This document shows positions 1 to 7,161 of a DNA stretch of 7,360 nt, piece after piece. The notes under the pieces are model-generated. The model saw only the letters and a list, made by a program, of their open reading frames with translations, was not told where the DNA came from and did no database searches. Location of the stretch: the NCBI GenBank assembly GCA_009781925.1, contig WQUU01000063.1, forward strand, positions 1 to 7,360, written 5' to 3'. How positions within the stretch are numbered: the first letter of the stretch is position 1; each line of letters starts with the position of its first letter. Made by a program: the position numbers and the translations under genes. The DNA is from Bacillota bacterium (GTDB taxonomy: Bacteria > Bacillota > Clostridia > Oscillospirales > Oscillospiraceae).

Positions 1-1743
1 ATGCCCATCGTCCTTGGGGTTCATTTTTTGGTATTTGCGCTGGGCGGCGTATACTATATTATGTGGCATATGGCCGGAATCAGCGACTCGCTGCGAATCG
101 TTTTGCTCGAAGTGATTTCCTGCGTCATCTTGCTGGTTGTCGGCACAATTTTCGGCTGGGTTCTGTCACGCGCCGCGCTGGTGCTGATGTCGGCGCTGAC
201 AGGGTTGATAGCGCTCACGAGCCGATTGTTTTGGCAGATGCTGCGCAGCGGCAGGCTGCGCCCGCGGGTAAAGGACAGGGCCGTGATGGTGGTCGGAGCC
301 GGCGAGTCTGGCATTTATGTTATTGATAAACTCCTGTCTCAGGAGAGACGCGACGCCAGATCGATTGTGCTCGTTGACAACGACCCTTGCAAACGGGGGG
401 TGCGCATTCACGGCGTCGCTGTGCGCGGGGCTCCCGAGGATATCCCCGATCTGGTCAGCAAATATGGCGTTCAGGAAATTTTGATCGCGATCCCGAGTCT
501 GCGCGGGGAGAAATATGCTGATTTGGCTTCGCTGTGCGGTGAGACAGGCTGCCGCGTGCGTATTCTGACAACGGTCGTGGATGGTGCGGGCAGCGGAATG
601 ATCCGTGACCGTCAGCAGCAGGAGATGCGGTTTCGTGAACTGAATCCGACGGATTTTCTCTCCCGTGAGGAGATTGTACTTGATACGGCCAGCATCAGCG
701 AGTATTTGACCAATAAGACAGTGCTTGTAACCGGGGGCGGGGGGTCGATCGGCGCTGAACTCTGCCGCCAGGTGATAAAGTATGCGCCGAAGGCGCTCTA
801 TATTTTTGATGTCTATGAGAACAACGCGTATGAACTGCTTGACGAGTTGCGGCGGCTCTATGACGACCGTGTGATCATACGGGTGCTGATCGGCTCCGTG
901 CGGGATAAGACCCGCCTGAGCGCGGTATTCGGCGAGGCGCGGCCGGATGTCGTTTTCCATGCGGCCGCACACAAGCACGTGCCCCTGATGGAGTACAGCC
1001 CGGGTGAAGCAATCAAGAACAATGTGATTGGGACGCTCAACGTATTGGACGCCGCCGTGGCGTTCGGAACCGAGCGTTTTGTCCTGCTGTCGACCGACAA
1101 GGCGGTCAACCCTACAAATGTGATGGGCGCGACAAAGCGTGTGTGCGAGATGCTGGTTCAGCTTTACGCGAGCCATTCAATGATGAAATGTATGGCGGTA
1201 CGTTTTGGTAACGTACTTGGATCACACGGGAGCGTAATCCCGCTGTTTGAGAGCCAGATCCGGGACGGCGGCCCCGTGACCGTTACCCATCCGGAGATTA
1301 CGAGGTATTTCATAACGATTCCGGAAGCCGCGCAGCTTGTTCTGCAGGCCGGCGGGCTGGCGGACAACGGCGCGATCTACGCGCTTGATATGGGCGAGCC
1401 GGTTAAGATTTTGGACTTGGCGGAAAAAATGATCCGTTTTTATGGCTATGAACCGTATGACGACATACAGATCGCTTTTACGGGACTCCGCGCCGGCGAA
1501 AAGATGTATGAAGAGCTGCTGACAGACTTGGAAAGGGATCAGATTCGCCGCACGTCGCATGACAAGATATTTATCGCGCCGCCGATTCCGTTTGACAGAG
1601 CGTGGCTGATCGAGAAAGTGCGGCAATTGGAATCGTCCGCGGAGCGGAACGCAAAAGACGCGCGTATGCGCGGGTTGCTCCAGGAGATTGTGGAGACCTA
1701 TCAGCCGTTGGAGGAAGAGACGCAGCGCGTATTGGCAGTATGA
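1..1743 (+). CDS. Membrane-bound nucleotide-sugar 4,6-dehydratase (PglF/WbpM/CapD family), 5' partial
   Basis: Probably converts UDP-GlcNAc to UDP-2-acetamido-2,6-dideoxy-4-hexulose at the inner face of the membrane, the first step towards QuiNAc, FucNAc or bacillosamine-type sugars. Residue numbers count from base 1. Three hydrophobic segments lie at about 5-23, 32-54 and 55-77. A first Rossmann domain carries VGAGESG (98-104). The catalytic SDR domain carries TGGGGSIG (244-251), AAAHKHVPLME (321-331), STDKAVNP (364-371) and VMGATKR (374-380), then RFGNVLGS (401-408) and GLRAGEKMYEELL (495-507). Met375 sits where classical SDRs have the catalytic Tyr, four residues before Lys379; this is normal for the large PglF/WbpM subgroup. 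Family members usually have four N-terminal helices and about 600-650 residues. Here roughly the first 50 residues and helix 1 are missing, so the ATG at base 1 is probably internal and the gene starts upstream. The stop is TGA at 1741-1743. The exact substrate is inferred. Confidence 0.93.
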   Translation: MPIVLGVHFLVFALGGVYYIMWHMAGISDSLRIVLLEVISCVILLVVGTIFGWVLSRAALVLMSALTGLIALTSRLFWQMLRSGRLRPRVKDRAVMVVGAGESGIYVIDKLLSQERRDARSIVLVDNDPCKRGVRIHGVAVRGAPEDIPDLVSKYGVQEILIAIPSLRGEKYADLASLCGETGCRVRILTTVVDGAGSGMIRDRQQQEMRFRELNPTDFLSREEIVLDTASISEYLTNKTVLVTGGGGSIGAELCRQVIKYAPKALYIFDVYENNAYELLDELRRLYDDRVIIRVLIGSVRDKTRLSAVFGEARPDVVFHAAAHKHVPLMEYSPGEAIKNNVIGTLNVLDAAVAFGTERFVLLSTDKAVNPTNVMGATKRVCEMLVQLYASHSMMKCMAVRFGNVLGSHGSVIPLFESQIRDGGPVTVTHPEITRYFITIPEAAQLVLQAGGLADNGAIYALDMGEPVKILDLAEKMIRFYGYEPYDDIQIAFTGLRAGEKMYEELLTDLERDQIRRTSHDKIFIAPPIPFDRAWLIEKVRQLESSAERNAKDARMRGLLQEIVETYQPLEEETQRVLAV

Positions 1744-1749
1744 GATTTC

Positions 1750-1758
1750 GGAGGAGGG
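1750..1758 (+). promoter_or_regulatory. Strong ribosome binding site fixing a TTG start
   Basis: GGAGGAGGG lies 6 bases before the TTG at 1765 and 6 bases after the dehydratase stop. It decides the start of the sugar transferase. The first in-frame ATG (1801) has no comparable site and would remove the conserved N-terminal KR..D segment and the start of the membrane helix. Confidence 0.85.
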
Positions 1759-1764
1759 ATTCCT

Positions 1765-2403
1765 TTGTATGGAAAATACGGAAAACGAATTCTGGATTTT
1801 ATGCTTGCCTTGTTTGGATTGATTTTGTTCTCGCCGCTGTTTTTGTTGATAGCGGTTATTGTTAAACTGGATTCGCCCGGCCCCGTATTCTTTCAACAAA
1901 AGCGCATGGGGATACATAAGACAACATTCAATATGCTGAAATTCCGTACGATGAAAATCAACGCGCCGCATGATACGCCGACACACCTGCTTGAAAATCC
2001 GGATCAATATTTGACTCGTTTCGGAAAATTTTTGAGAAGAAGCAGTTTGGATGAGGCAATTCAGGTTGTCCATATCCTCTCGGGGAAAATGAGTATTATC
2101 GGGCCGCGCCCTGCCCTGTGGAATCAATATGATCTGATGGACGCGCGTGACAAATACGGCGCAAATGACGTACGCCCCGGCCTTACCGGTTGGGCGCAGA
2201 TCAACGGCCGCGATGAACTTCCGATTGCGGATAAAGCGCGGCTGGATGGCGAATATGTGCAAAAGTTGAGCTTTCGGTTTGACATGAAATGCTTTTTCCT
2301 GACGATTGGAAAGGTTTTAAAGCGGGACGGCATTGTTGAGGGCGGCGCGGAACCGAATCAAGTTGCTGACGCGGCGGAATTGCATAAGGTTATATTGAAG
2401 TGA
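1765..2403 (+). CDS. Initiating phosphoglycosyl transferase (PglC-like, bacterial sugar transferase family)
   Basis: Transfers a sugar-1-phosphate from a UDP-sugar to undecaprenyl phosphate on the cytoplasmic face, starting the lipid-linked repeat unit. At 212 residues it is the short, monotopic PglC form, without the extra N-terminal helices of WbaP/WecP-type enzymes. A hydrophobic stretch (about 10-33) contains Ser23-Pro24, which matches the break in the re-entrant membrane helix. GPVFFQQKR (39-47), KFRTM (59-63), the catalytic Asp96-Glu97 dyad in LRRSSLDE, IGPRP (112-116) and RPGLTGWAQINGR (137-149) follow in family order. After the dyad, AIQV replaces the commoner LPQL. Translation begins at TTG with a strong ribosome binding site. 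The gene follows the dehydratase by 21 bases and its TGA overlaps the next start as GTGA. It likely uses the sugar made by its neighbours; the real donor cannot be read from sequence. Confidence 0.94.
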   Translation: MYGKYGKRILDFMLALFGLILFSPLFLLIAVIVKLDSPGPVFFQQKRMGIHKTTFNMLKFRTMKINAPHDTPTHLLENPDQYLTRFGKFLRRSSLDEAIQVVHILSGKMSIIGPRPALWNQYDLMDARDKYGANDVRPGLTGWAQINGRDELPIADKARLDGEYVQKLSFRFDMKCFFLTIGKVLKRDGIVEGGAEPNQVADAAELHKVILK

Positions 2404-3272
2404 AAAAGATACTGATTACCGGCGCAAACAGCTACATCGGCACTTCCTTTGAGAAATGGGCCGGCCAATGGCCGGGCGGGTATTCGGTTGACACGGCGGA
2501 CATGACAGACGGCGCTTGGAGGAGCAGACCCTTCGGCGGCTACGATACGATATTTCACGTGGCGGGGATTGTGCATAAAAAAGAGCGCAAAAAAAATGCG
2601 CAATTATATTATAAAGTGAATCGTGATTTAACATTTGAAGTTGCCAAAACTGCCAAAGATGCGGGCGTGAGACAGTTTATTTTTTTGAGTTCCATGAGCG
2701 TTTACGGCTTAGAAAGCGGCTATATTTCAATTGACGCGCGGCCTGCCCCCAAGAGCAATTACGGCAAGTCAAAACTTGAGGGAGAGCAGTTGCTTAGGCA
2801 GTTGAACGACGAGGAATTTAAGGTTGTAATATTGCGCCCGCCGATGGTATATGGGCGAGGCTGCAGAGGGAACTATACATTGTTATCAAAAATCGCCAAA
2901 AAAACTCCGTTTTTTCCCGATATAGACAACCGGCGCAGCATGCTCTATATCGACAACTTATGCGAGTTTATTCGATTGATGGTCGAGAACGGGGAGGCCG
3001 GCACATTCTATCCGCAAAACGATGCGTACGTAAAAACAGCGGAGATGGTCAAACTGATCGCACAGGCGCGCGGAAGGGAAATCGCATTGGTTCACTTTAT
3101 GAATTGGGCGGTTAAACTGCTTGGACGGATGCCGGGAAAACCCGGGGCGCTGGTGAATAAGGTGTTTGGGAGTTTGGTGTATGATAAGAAGATGAGCGCG
3201 TATAGTGAGAAATATGAAGTGTGCGATTTTATTTCATCTGTCAGAATGACCGAAGGCACAGAGCCGGCGTGA
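2400..3272 (+). CDS. Extended-SDR NAD-dependent epimerase/dehydratase (possible 4-keto sugar reductase or 4-epimerase)
   Basis: A 290-residue extended SDR, probably acting on a nucleotide- or lipid-linked sugar with NAD(P)(H). The N-terminal dinucleotide motif is TGANSYIG (7-14), with Ser11 where the middle Gly of GxxGxxG is usual. The active site is SSMSVYG (97-103) with Tyr121 and Lys125 in NYGKSK. RPPMVYG (146-152) and RRSMLYIDNL (178-187) are typical substrate-domain elements. The start is GTG at 2400, overlapping the transferase stop by 4 bases, which suggests translational coupling; only a weak AAGG (2386-2389) precedes it. Similar proteins sit beside short sugar transferases in many Clostridia (from memory). 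By analogy with WbpV of Pseudomonas and WreQ of Rhizobium, it could reduce the 4-keto product of the dehydratase to QuiNAc or FucNAc. A UDP-hexose 4-epimerase is the main alternative. It is the last gene of the + strand operon. Confidence 0.88.
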   Translation: MKKILITGANSYIGTSFEKWAGQWPGGYSVDTADMTDGAWRSRPFGGYDTIFHVAGIVHKKERKKNAQLYYKVNRDLTFEVAKTAKDAGVRQFIFLSSMSVYGLESGYISIDARPAPKSNYGKSKLEGEQLLRQLNDEEFKVVILRPPMVYGRGCRGNYTLLSKIAKKTPFFPDIDNRRSMLYIDNLCEFIRLMVENGEAGTFYPQNDAYVKTAEMVKLIAQARGREIALVHFMNWAVKLLGRMPGKPGALVNKVFGSLVYDKKMSAYSEKYEVCDFISSVRMTEGTEPA

Positions 3273-3278
3273 AAAAAT

Positions 3279-4331
3279 CTATTCCCTATCCGATTGAGGC
3301 CTGCAAAAGCAGGCCTTTTGGATGGGTAGAGCGTGAAACCCGGAGATAAGCCGATCCTCCCGCGCAGACGGAAACGTCGTCAGCAACACCTCGCAGCGGC
3401 CCCGCAACCGGTATTTGCCCAAGGTTGCCGGCACGACAGCGGATTCCAGCGCGCTCAGTGTGATATTGCCGTACGGCGAGACAAGTTCCGCATTGCCGGA
3501 AGCAAGCAGCAAGCAATGGCAGCTCACGGCATCGGTCACAATCGCGGCTTCCGATTCGATCTCCATCAAGCGCATGGAAAAATAGGGCCAATCTGTCAAT
3601 ATTTTTTCGGTGTAGCCATCGCGCCGCGTGGCCGGATTTTGCGCCGAATTGCGCGGCAGAAGCGATGTGTCTATCACATCTACGGCCTTTTCTATGTGGA
3701 GCGGCCGCAGCTTGCCGTCAAGGCCAACGCGGCCATAGTCATGTACGCGGTAAGTGACGTTGGAGCTCTGCTGTACCTCCGCAATGAGCACGCCGGCGCC
3801 GATGCTGTGGAGCATCCCCGCCGGGACGGTGTAGCAGTCACCCGGTTTGGGTTGAACCAAGTTGAGTTTTTCCGCAATGTCACCGCTCTTCATAGCGGCG
3901 CGCAGCCCTTCTTTGGAGAGTGGCTCTTTGAGCCCCAGAAGCAACTTGGAGTCTGGCGCCGCGTCCAGGACAAACCAGGCTTCGTTTTTACCGCTGTCGC
4001 GCTCCTCACGTCTGGCATAGTCGTCCGCCGGATGCACCTGTAGGCTGAGATTCTGCCGCGCGTCGATGAGCTTTACCAGCACGGGCAGTTCGCGCCGGCC
4101 CTCGCCGATCCACTCCGGATATTTTGCAAAAACGGACGCGAGCGTATGCCCGGCCAGCATACCGTGTTGAATCAGGCTCTCACCGTCTGGATGCACGCTG
4201 ATCTCCCAACTCTCGGCTATGGGCCATACCTCGGCCTTTTTCCCATATTGGACAGCGAGTTTTTCACCGCCCCATAGATAGTCCTTAAAAACGGGCCGCA
4301 TCTTCAATGGCTGCATCACATCCGCCCCCAT
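3279..4331 (-). CDS. manA: Mannose-6-phosphate isomerase, class I, short Bacillus-type
   Basis: Interconverts fructose-6-phosphate and mannose-6-phosphate in the cytoplasm, feeding GDP-mannose synthesis. Numbering is from the ATG at 4331. The N-terminus has RPVFKDYLWGG (12-22). The zinc ligands are visible as Gln98 and His100 (LQVHPADDY), Glu117 (GKNEAW) and His175 (GMLHSIG); YRVHDYGR (194-201) carries the conserved active-site Arg region. The Bacillus type has about 315 residues and ends soon after a strand like CEVLLTTFP (313-321). This protein has about 29 more residues, and the last part (339-345) is encoded by the terminator hairpin of the facing operon. The start is uncertain. ATG 4331 has GGAGG about 13 bases upstream and overlaps the mutase by 16 bases. 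ATG 4316 overlaps the mutase stop as TGATG and fits family N-termini equally well. It is the last gene of the - strand operon. Confidence 0.93.
   Translation of the reverse strand: MGADVMQPLKMRPVFKDYLWGGEKLAVQYGKKAEVWPIAESWEISVHPDGESLIQHGMLAGHTLASVFAKYPEWIGEGRRELPVLVKLIDARQNLSLQVHPADDYARREERDSGKNEAWFVLDAAPDSKLLLGLKEPLSKEGLRAAMKSGDIAEKLNLVQPKPGDCYTVPAGMLHSIGAGVLIAEVQQSSNVTYRVHDYGRVGLDGKLRPLHIEKAVDVIDTSLLPRNSAQNPATRRDGYTEKILTDWPYFSMRLMEIESEAAIVTDAVSCHCLLLASGNAELVSPYGNITLSALESAVVPATLGKYRLRGRCEVLLTTFPSAREDRLISGFHALPIQKACFCRPQSDRE
3296..3319 (+). terminator. Rho-independent terminator of the + strand operon
   Basis: AGGCCTGC (3297-3304) pairs perfectly with GCAGGCCT (3309-3316) around an AAAA loop, and a G-T pair (3296/3317) can extend the stem. 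T's run from 3316 to 3319, so the U tract is short and the strength is probably moderate. It lies 24 bases after the SDR stop. The hairpin is inside the 3' end of manA on the opposite strand. Read on the - strand it is followed by CAATCGG, so it is not a good terminator in that direction. Confidence 0.7.
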
Positions 4332-6034
4332 CGGTTCGCCAGCGCCTCCAACTCCGTGAGGCGTTTATGCGCGTTCTCGCGGCTGCCCGATTTTACCCCC
4401 ACATAGATTTTTATTTTGGGTTCGGTGCCGGAGGGCCGCATCACCAGCCAGCTTTCGTCGTCAAAAATAAACTTGAGCACGTCGGATTTCGGCAGCCGGA
4501 TTTGGCGGCTCTCGCCGGTTCCCACGGCCACGTGCTCTGAGGCCCTATAGTCTTCAAACACGGCGAGGCCGAGCCCGGCGGTCTGTTCGAGATAATGCGC
4601 CCGCAGTTCGGCGATGATCCGGGCGATGCGTTCTTGCCCCTCCTTGCCGGGCATGGAAATCGAGACAAGCTTTTCGCTGTAATACCCGTACTGCTGAAAC
4701 AGCTCTTCCAGCGCCTCGTAGAGCGTTCTGCCCCGCGCTTTGTGGTAGAGCGCCATCTCGGCAATCAGCGCGGCGGCGATGACGGCGTCCTTATCGCGCA
4801 CGAAGTCGCCCGCCAGATACCCGTAACTCTCTTCAAACCCAAACATAAATGTCTGCTCGCCGCTGTGAGACCATTCCTCGGCCAGCTCGCCGATATACTT
4901 AAATCCCGTGAGTGTGTCCGCCAGCGCCGCGCCGTATCTCCGGCAGATGGCCGTGGCCAATTCCGTGGTGACGATGGTTTTGATCACGGCGGCATTGACG
5001 GGCAGTTCCCCGCGCTCCCGCTTGGTCTGCAGGATATATTCACAGAGCAGCGCGCCGGTTTGGTTGCCTGTAAGCACCTCAAATGAGCCGCCCGGCGTGC
5101 GGCACAGGATCCCGATGCGGTCGCAGTCGGGATCGGTGGCAAAGATCAGATCCGGCCCGGTGACTTTCGCCAGCTCAATAGCCAGCTGGTAGACGGCGGG
5201 CTCTTCGGGATTGGGGTACGGCGCGGTGGGGAAATCTCCGTCCGGCAACTCCTGCGCCTTCACCACGTCCACGCGGGAGAACCCCAATTCCCGCAGTACC
5301 CGCCGGACGGGGATGTTTCCGCTGCCATGGAGCGGCGAATACAGAATTTTGAGATTACCGGCCTTTTCGGCGAGGAGTTCCCGGCGCATGACCAGGGATT
5401 TGACCTTTGCGAAGTAAGCGGTATCCACCTCTTCACCGATGATCACGAGCTGCCGCGATCCGGTTGCCTGTTCCGGCGTGACAGCCTTAACGTTTTTAAA
5501 GAGGTCAACCGCCTCAATGCATTTTAGAATGGCCGAGGCCGCTGTGTCGGTGATCTGACCGCCGTCGGGGCCGTACACCTTGTACCCGTTATACTGTTTG
5601 GGGTTGTGCGAGGCTGTGATCACAATGCCCGCGTCGGCTTTCAGGTTCCGAACCGCGAACGAAAGCATGGGAGTGGGATGCGGGCTGTCGAACAGGCGCG
5701 TATCAATCCCGTTCGCGCACAGCACGCAGGCGGCCCGCTCGGCGAATTCCCTTGACATATGGCGCGTATCATAGGCGATGACGGCCAGGGGCCGCCATTT
5801 TTGCGCCAGCAAATAGTCGGCGAGACCCTGGGTCGCCCGGCCGACGGTATAGACATTCATGCGGTTTGAGCCCGCGCCGATTTCACCGCGCAGGCCGCCG
5901 GTGCCGAAAGTGAGCTCGCGCCAGAACCGGTCGCGGATGGCGGACTCGTTTCCGCGGATCGCTTCCAATTCCGCCTGCACAGCCCCGTCGCCGGCGTTAT
6001 CCCGCCAATAGGAATAGCGTTCTTCCATTGTCAT
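4316..6034 (-). CDS. pgcA: Phosphohexomutase (PgcA-type phosphoglucomutase/phosphomannomutase)
   Basis: Interconverts hexose-6-phosphate and hexose-1-phosphate through a phosphoserine enzyme. At 572 residues it is close to Bacillus PgcA (about 580) and matches it along its length. FGTGGLRG (43-50) and GSNRMNVYTVGRATQG (55-70) come first. The catalytic loop is TASHNPKQYNGYKVY (140-154) with Ser142. The metal loop DPDCDR (301-306) gives Asp301, Asp303 and Asp305. The sugar-binding loop is GFEESYGYL (399-407) and the phosphate-binding loop RPSGTEPKIKIY (533-544). All four functional loops are intact. The GFEES loop favours a glucose-type mutase, but being between a mannosyltransferase-like GT and manA suggests mannose-1-phosphate is also a product; sequence cannot decide. 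The start ATG overlaps the upstream GT stop by 4 bases (ATGA) and has its own ribosome binding site. Confidence 0.95.
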   Translation of the reverse strand: MTMEERYSYWRDNAGDGAVQAELEAIRGNESAIRDRFWRELTFGTGGLRGEIGAGSNRMNVYTVGRATQGLADYLLAQKWRPLAVIAYDTRHMSREFAERAACVLCANGIDTRLFDSPHPTPMLSFAVRNLKADAGIVITASHNPKQYNGYKVYGPDGGQITDTAASAILKCIEAVDLFKNVKAVTPEQATGSRQLVIIGEEVDTAYFAKVKSLVMRRELLAEKAGNLKILYSPLHGSGNIPVRRVLRELGFSRVDVVKAQELPDGDFPTAPYPNPEEPAVYQLAIELAKVTGPDLIFATDPDCDRIGILCRTPGGSFEVLTGNQTGALLCEYILQTKRERGELPVNAAVIKTIVTTELATAICRRYGAALADTLTGFKYIGELAEEWSHSGEQTFMFGFEESYGYLAGDFVRDKDAVIAAALIAEMALYHKARGRTLYEALEELFQQYGYYSEKLVSISMPGKEGQERIARIIAELRAHYLEQTAGLGLAVFEDYRASEHVAVGTGESRQIRLPKSDVLKFIFDDESWLVMRPSGTEPKIKIYVGVKSGSRENAHKRLTELEALANRWGRM

Positions 6035-7161
6035 GCCCGCTCACCTTGTCCCGCTAGTTTTTCGTATTGTTCCATCACGCGCCCCAGCATTTTGGATATG
6101 GAATATTCTTCCTGGGCGCGCCGGAACGCGGCCATGCCGAACTGTTTCCGCAGGCAGGGGCTGTCCACCAGCTTCTGCATCGCGGCGGACAGCGCCGCGG
6201 CGTCGCCCGGCGGCACAGTGAACCCCGTCACGCCGTCTAAACTCACATATGGTACGCCAGAGGGCAGAGCCGTGTTGATTACCGGTTTGCCGCAAGCCAT
6301 GGCTTCGATCTGTACCAGTCCGAATGCTTCGGACTTTTCGACAGACGGCAGCACAAACACATCACAGCCGGTGAAGGCTTTTGCAAGCTCCTCGTCGCTC
6401 ACATGACCGCGCCAGATGACTTTGTCCTCGAGACCCAGCCGCGCGGCTTGCTCTTTGAGGGATTTTTCCAGTGACCCGTCACCGATCAGCTCCAACTCCG
6501 CGCCCTTCACATGTGAGAACGCCTCCAGCAACACATTACAGCCCTTGTAGTAAATGAGGCGCCCCACAAATAAAAACCGCACCGGCGCGGCGGGGGGACA
6601 GGGCGCCGCGCCTATAGGGTCATACCGCGCAAGAACCATGGGATCTACGCCGAACGGGATCACCGCGCACTTTTCGCGATATGCGGCCAGATAGTCCGAG
6701 CCGTCGATGTGCCCCTGTGTGGCAACTATAATAAGATCGGCCCGCTTCAGCAATTTATGCAGGAGCGGCCGGTAGAACATAAGCAACAGCTTTTGGCGCA
6801 CTACATCGCTGTGCCACCACAAAATGATCTTTCCCTGAAAGCCGAACAGCGCCACGGCGGCGTCCGCCAGCGGAAACGGCATGTGGATATGGAGAATATC
6901 CCGATCCTTTTTCAGGCGTTGGAATTGCCGGAAAAAGTCAAATGAGACCGGCGTCGAGAACAAGATCCCCAAACTCCCGGCGCGGTGCACCTCCACACCG
7001 TTGACAGCTTCAATCGCTCTCTTGCCCTTCTTTTGACAGACAAGCACTTTCATATCCGTGCACGCATTTAAACCCTCGGCAATTTGCTGTACCACACGTT
7101 CAACGCCGCCCGTCACGGGATAATAGAGTTTATTGATCTGCAGAACTTTGATTTTGTGCAT
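6031..7161 (-). CDS. GT4 glycosyltransferase, WbdC/WfcD mannosyltransferase-like
   Basis: A 376-residue GT-B fold, retaining glycosyltransferase that should add a sugar from a nucleotide donor to the growing lipid-linked glycan at the cytoplasmic face. The acceptor-side domain has TGGVERVV (17-24), HIHMPFPLAD (91-100) and WWHSDVVRQKLLL (115-127). The donor domain has FVGRLIYYKG (198-207), IGDGSLE (226-232), and the GT4 E-x7-E pair Glu278/Glu286 in SEAFGLVQIEAMACGKPV. The WHSDVVRQKLLL and RLIYYKG blocks resemble the WbdC/WfcD subgroup, so mannose is the favoured sugar; this rests on recall. The frame stays open to 7356, but the residues before Met7161 are Arg/Trp-rich and unlike any GT, so I start at ATG 7161, where the domain begins. 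It overlaps the upstream GT by 32 bases and the mutase by 4. There is no signal peptide or membrane segment. Confidence 0.93.
   Translation of the reverse strand: MHKIKVLQINKLYYPVTGGVERVVQQIAEGLNACTDMKVLVCQKKGKRAIEAVNGVEVHRAGSLGILFSTPVSFDFFRQFQRLKKDRDILHIHMPFPLADAAVALFGFQGKIILWWHSDVVRQKLLLMFYRPLLHKLLKRADLIIVATQGHIDGSDYLAAYREKCAVIPFGVDPMVLARYDPIGAAPCPPAAPVRFLFVGRLIYYKGCNVLLEAFSHVKGAELELIGDGSLEKSLKEQAARLGLEDKVIWRGHVSDEELAKAFTGCDVFVLPSVEKSEAFGLVQIEAMACGKPVINTALPSGVPYVSLDGVTGFTVPPGDAAALSAAMQKLVDSPCLRKQFGMAAFRRAQEEYSISKMLGRVMEQYEKLAGQGERA
6040..6047 (-). promoter_or_regulatory. Ribosome binding site of the phosphohexomutase
   Basis: AAGGTGAG on the - strand ends 5 bases before the ATG at 6034, inside the last codons of the upstream glycosyltransferase. 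It supports the ATGA-overlap start over the second in-frame ATG at 6028. Confidence 0.7.

Noticed and set aside
1120..1143. Missing catalytic Tyr in the dehydratase (Met375) as a sign of an inactive enzyme.
   Set aside because: Met at this place is the normal state in the large PglF/WbpM subgroup, and the other active-site residues (Asp366-Lys367, Lys379) are present.
166..1176. Long open frame on the - strand (336 codons) opposite the dehydratase.
   Set aside because: Its translation is rich in His, Arg and Gln with no recognisable motif, and the + strand frame carries every dehydratase motif. It is a shadow of a GC-rich gene. The same applies to the - strand frame at 1222-2262 and the + strand frames at 3333-4043 and 4595-5086.
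2461..2475. Perfect palindrome CCGGCCA-A-TGGCCGG near the start of the SDR gene.
   Set aside because: It is within coding sequence, has a loop too small for a stable full hairpin, and has no U tract. There is no second copy to suggest an operator or repeat, so chance in GC-rich coding DNA is enough.
3271..3278. Run of six T on the - strand just after the manA stop, as a possible - strand terminator.
   Set aside because: No hairpin lies directly before it. The nearest stem (3297-3316) ends 19 bases earlier, too far for an intrinsic terminator.
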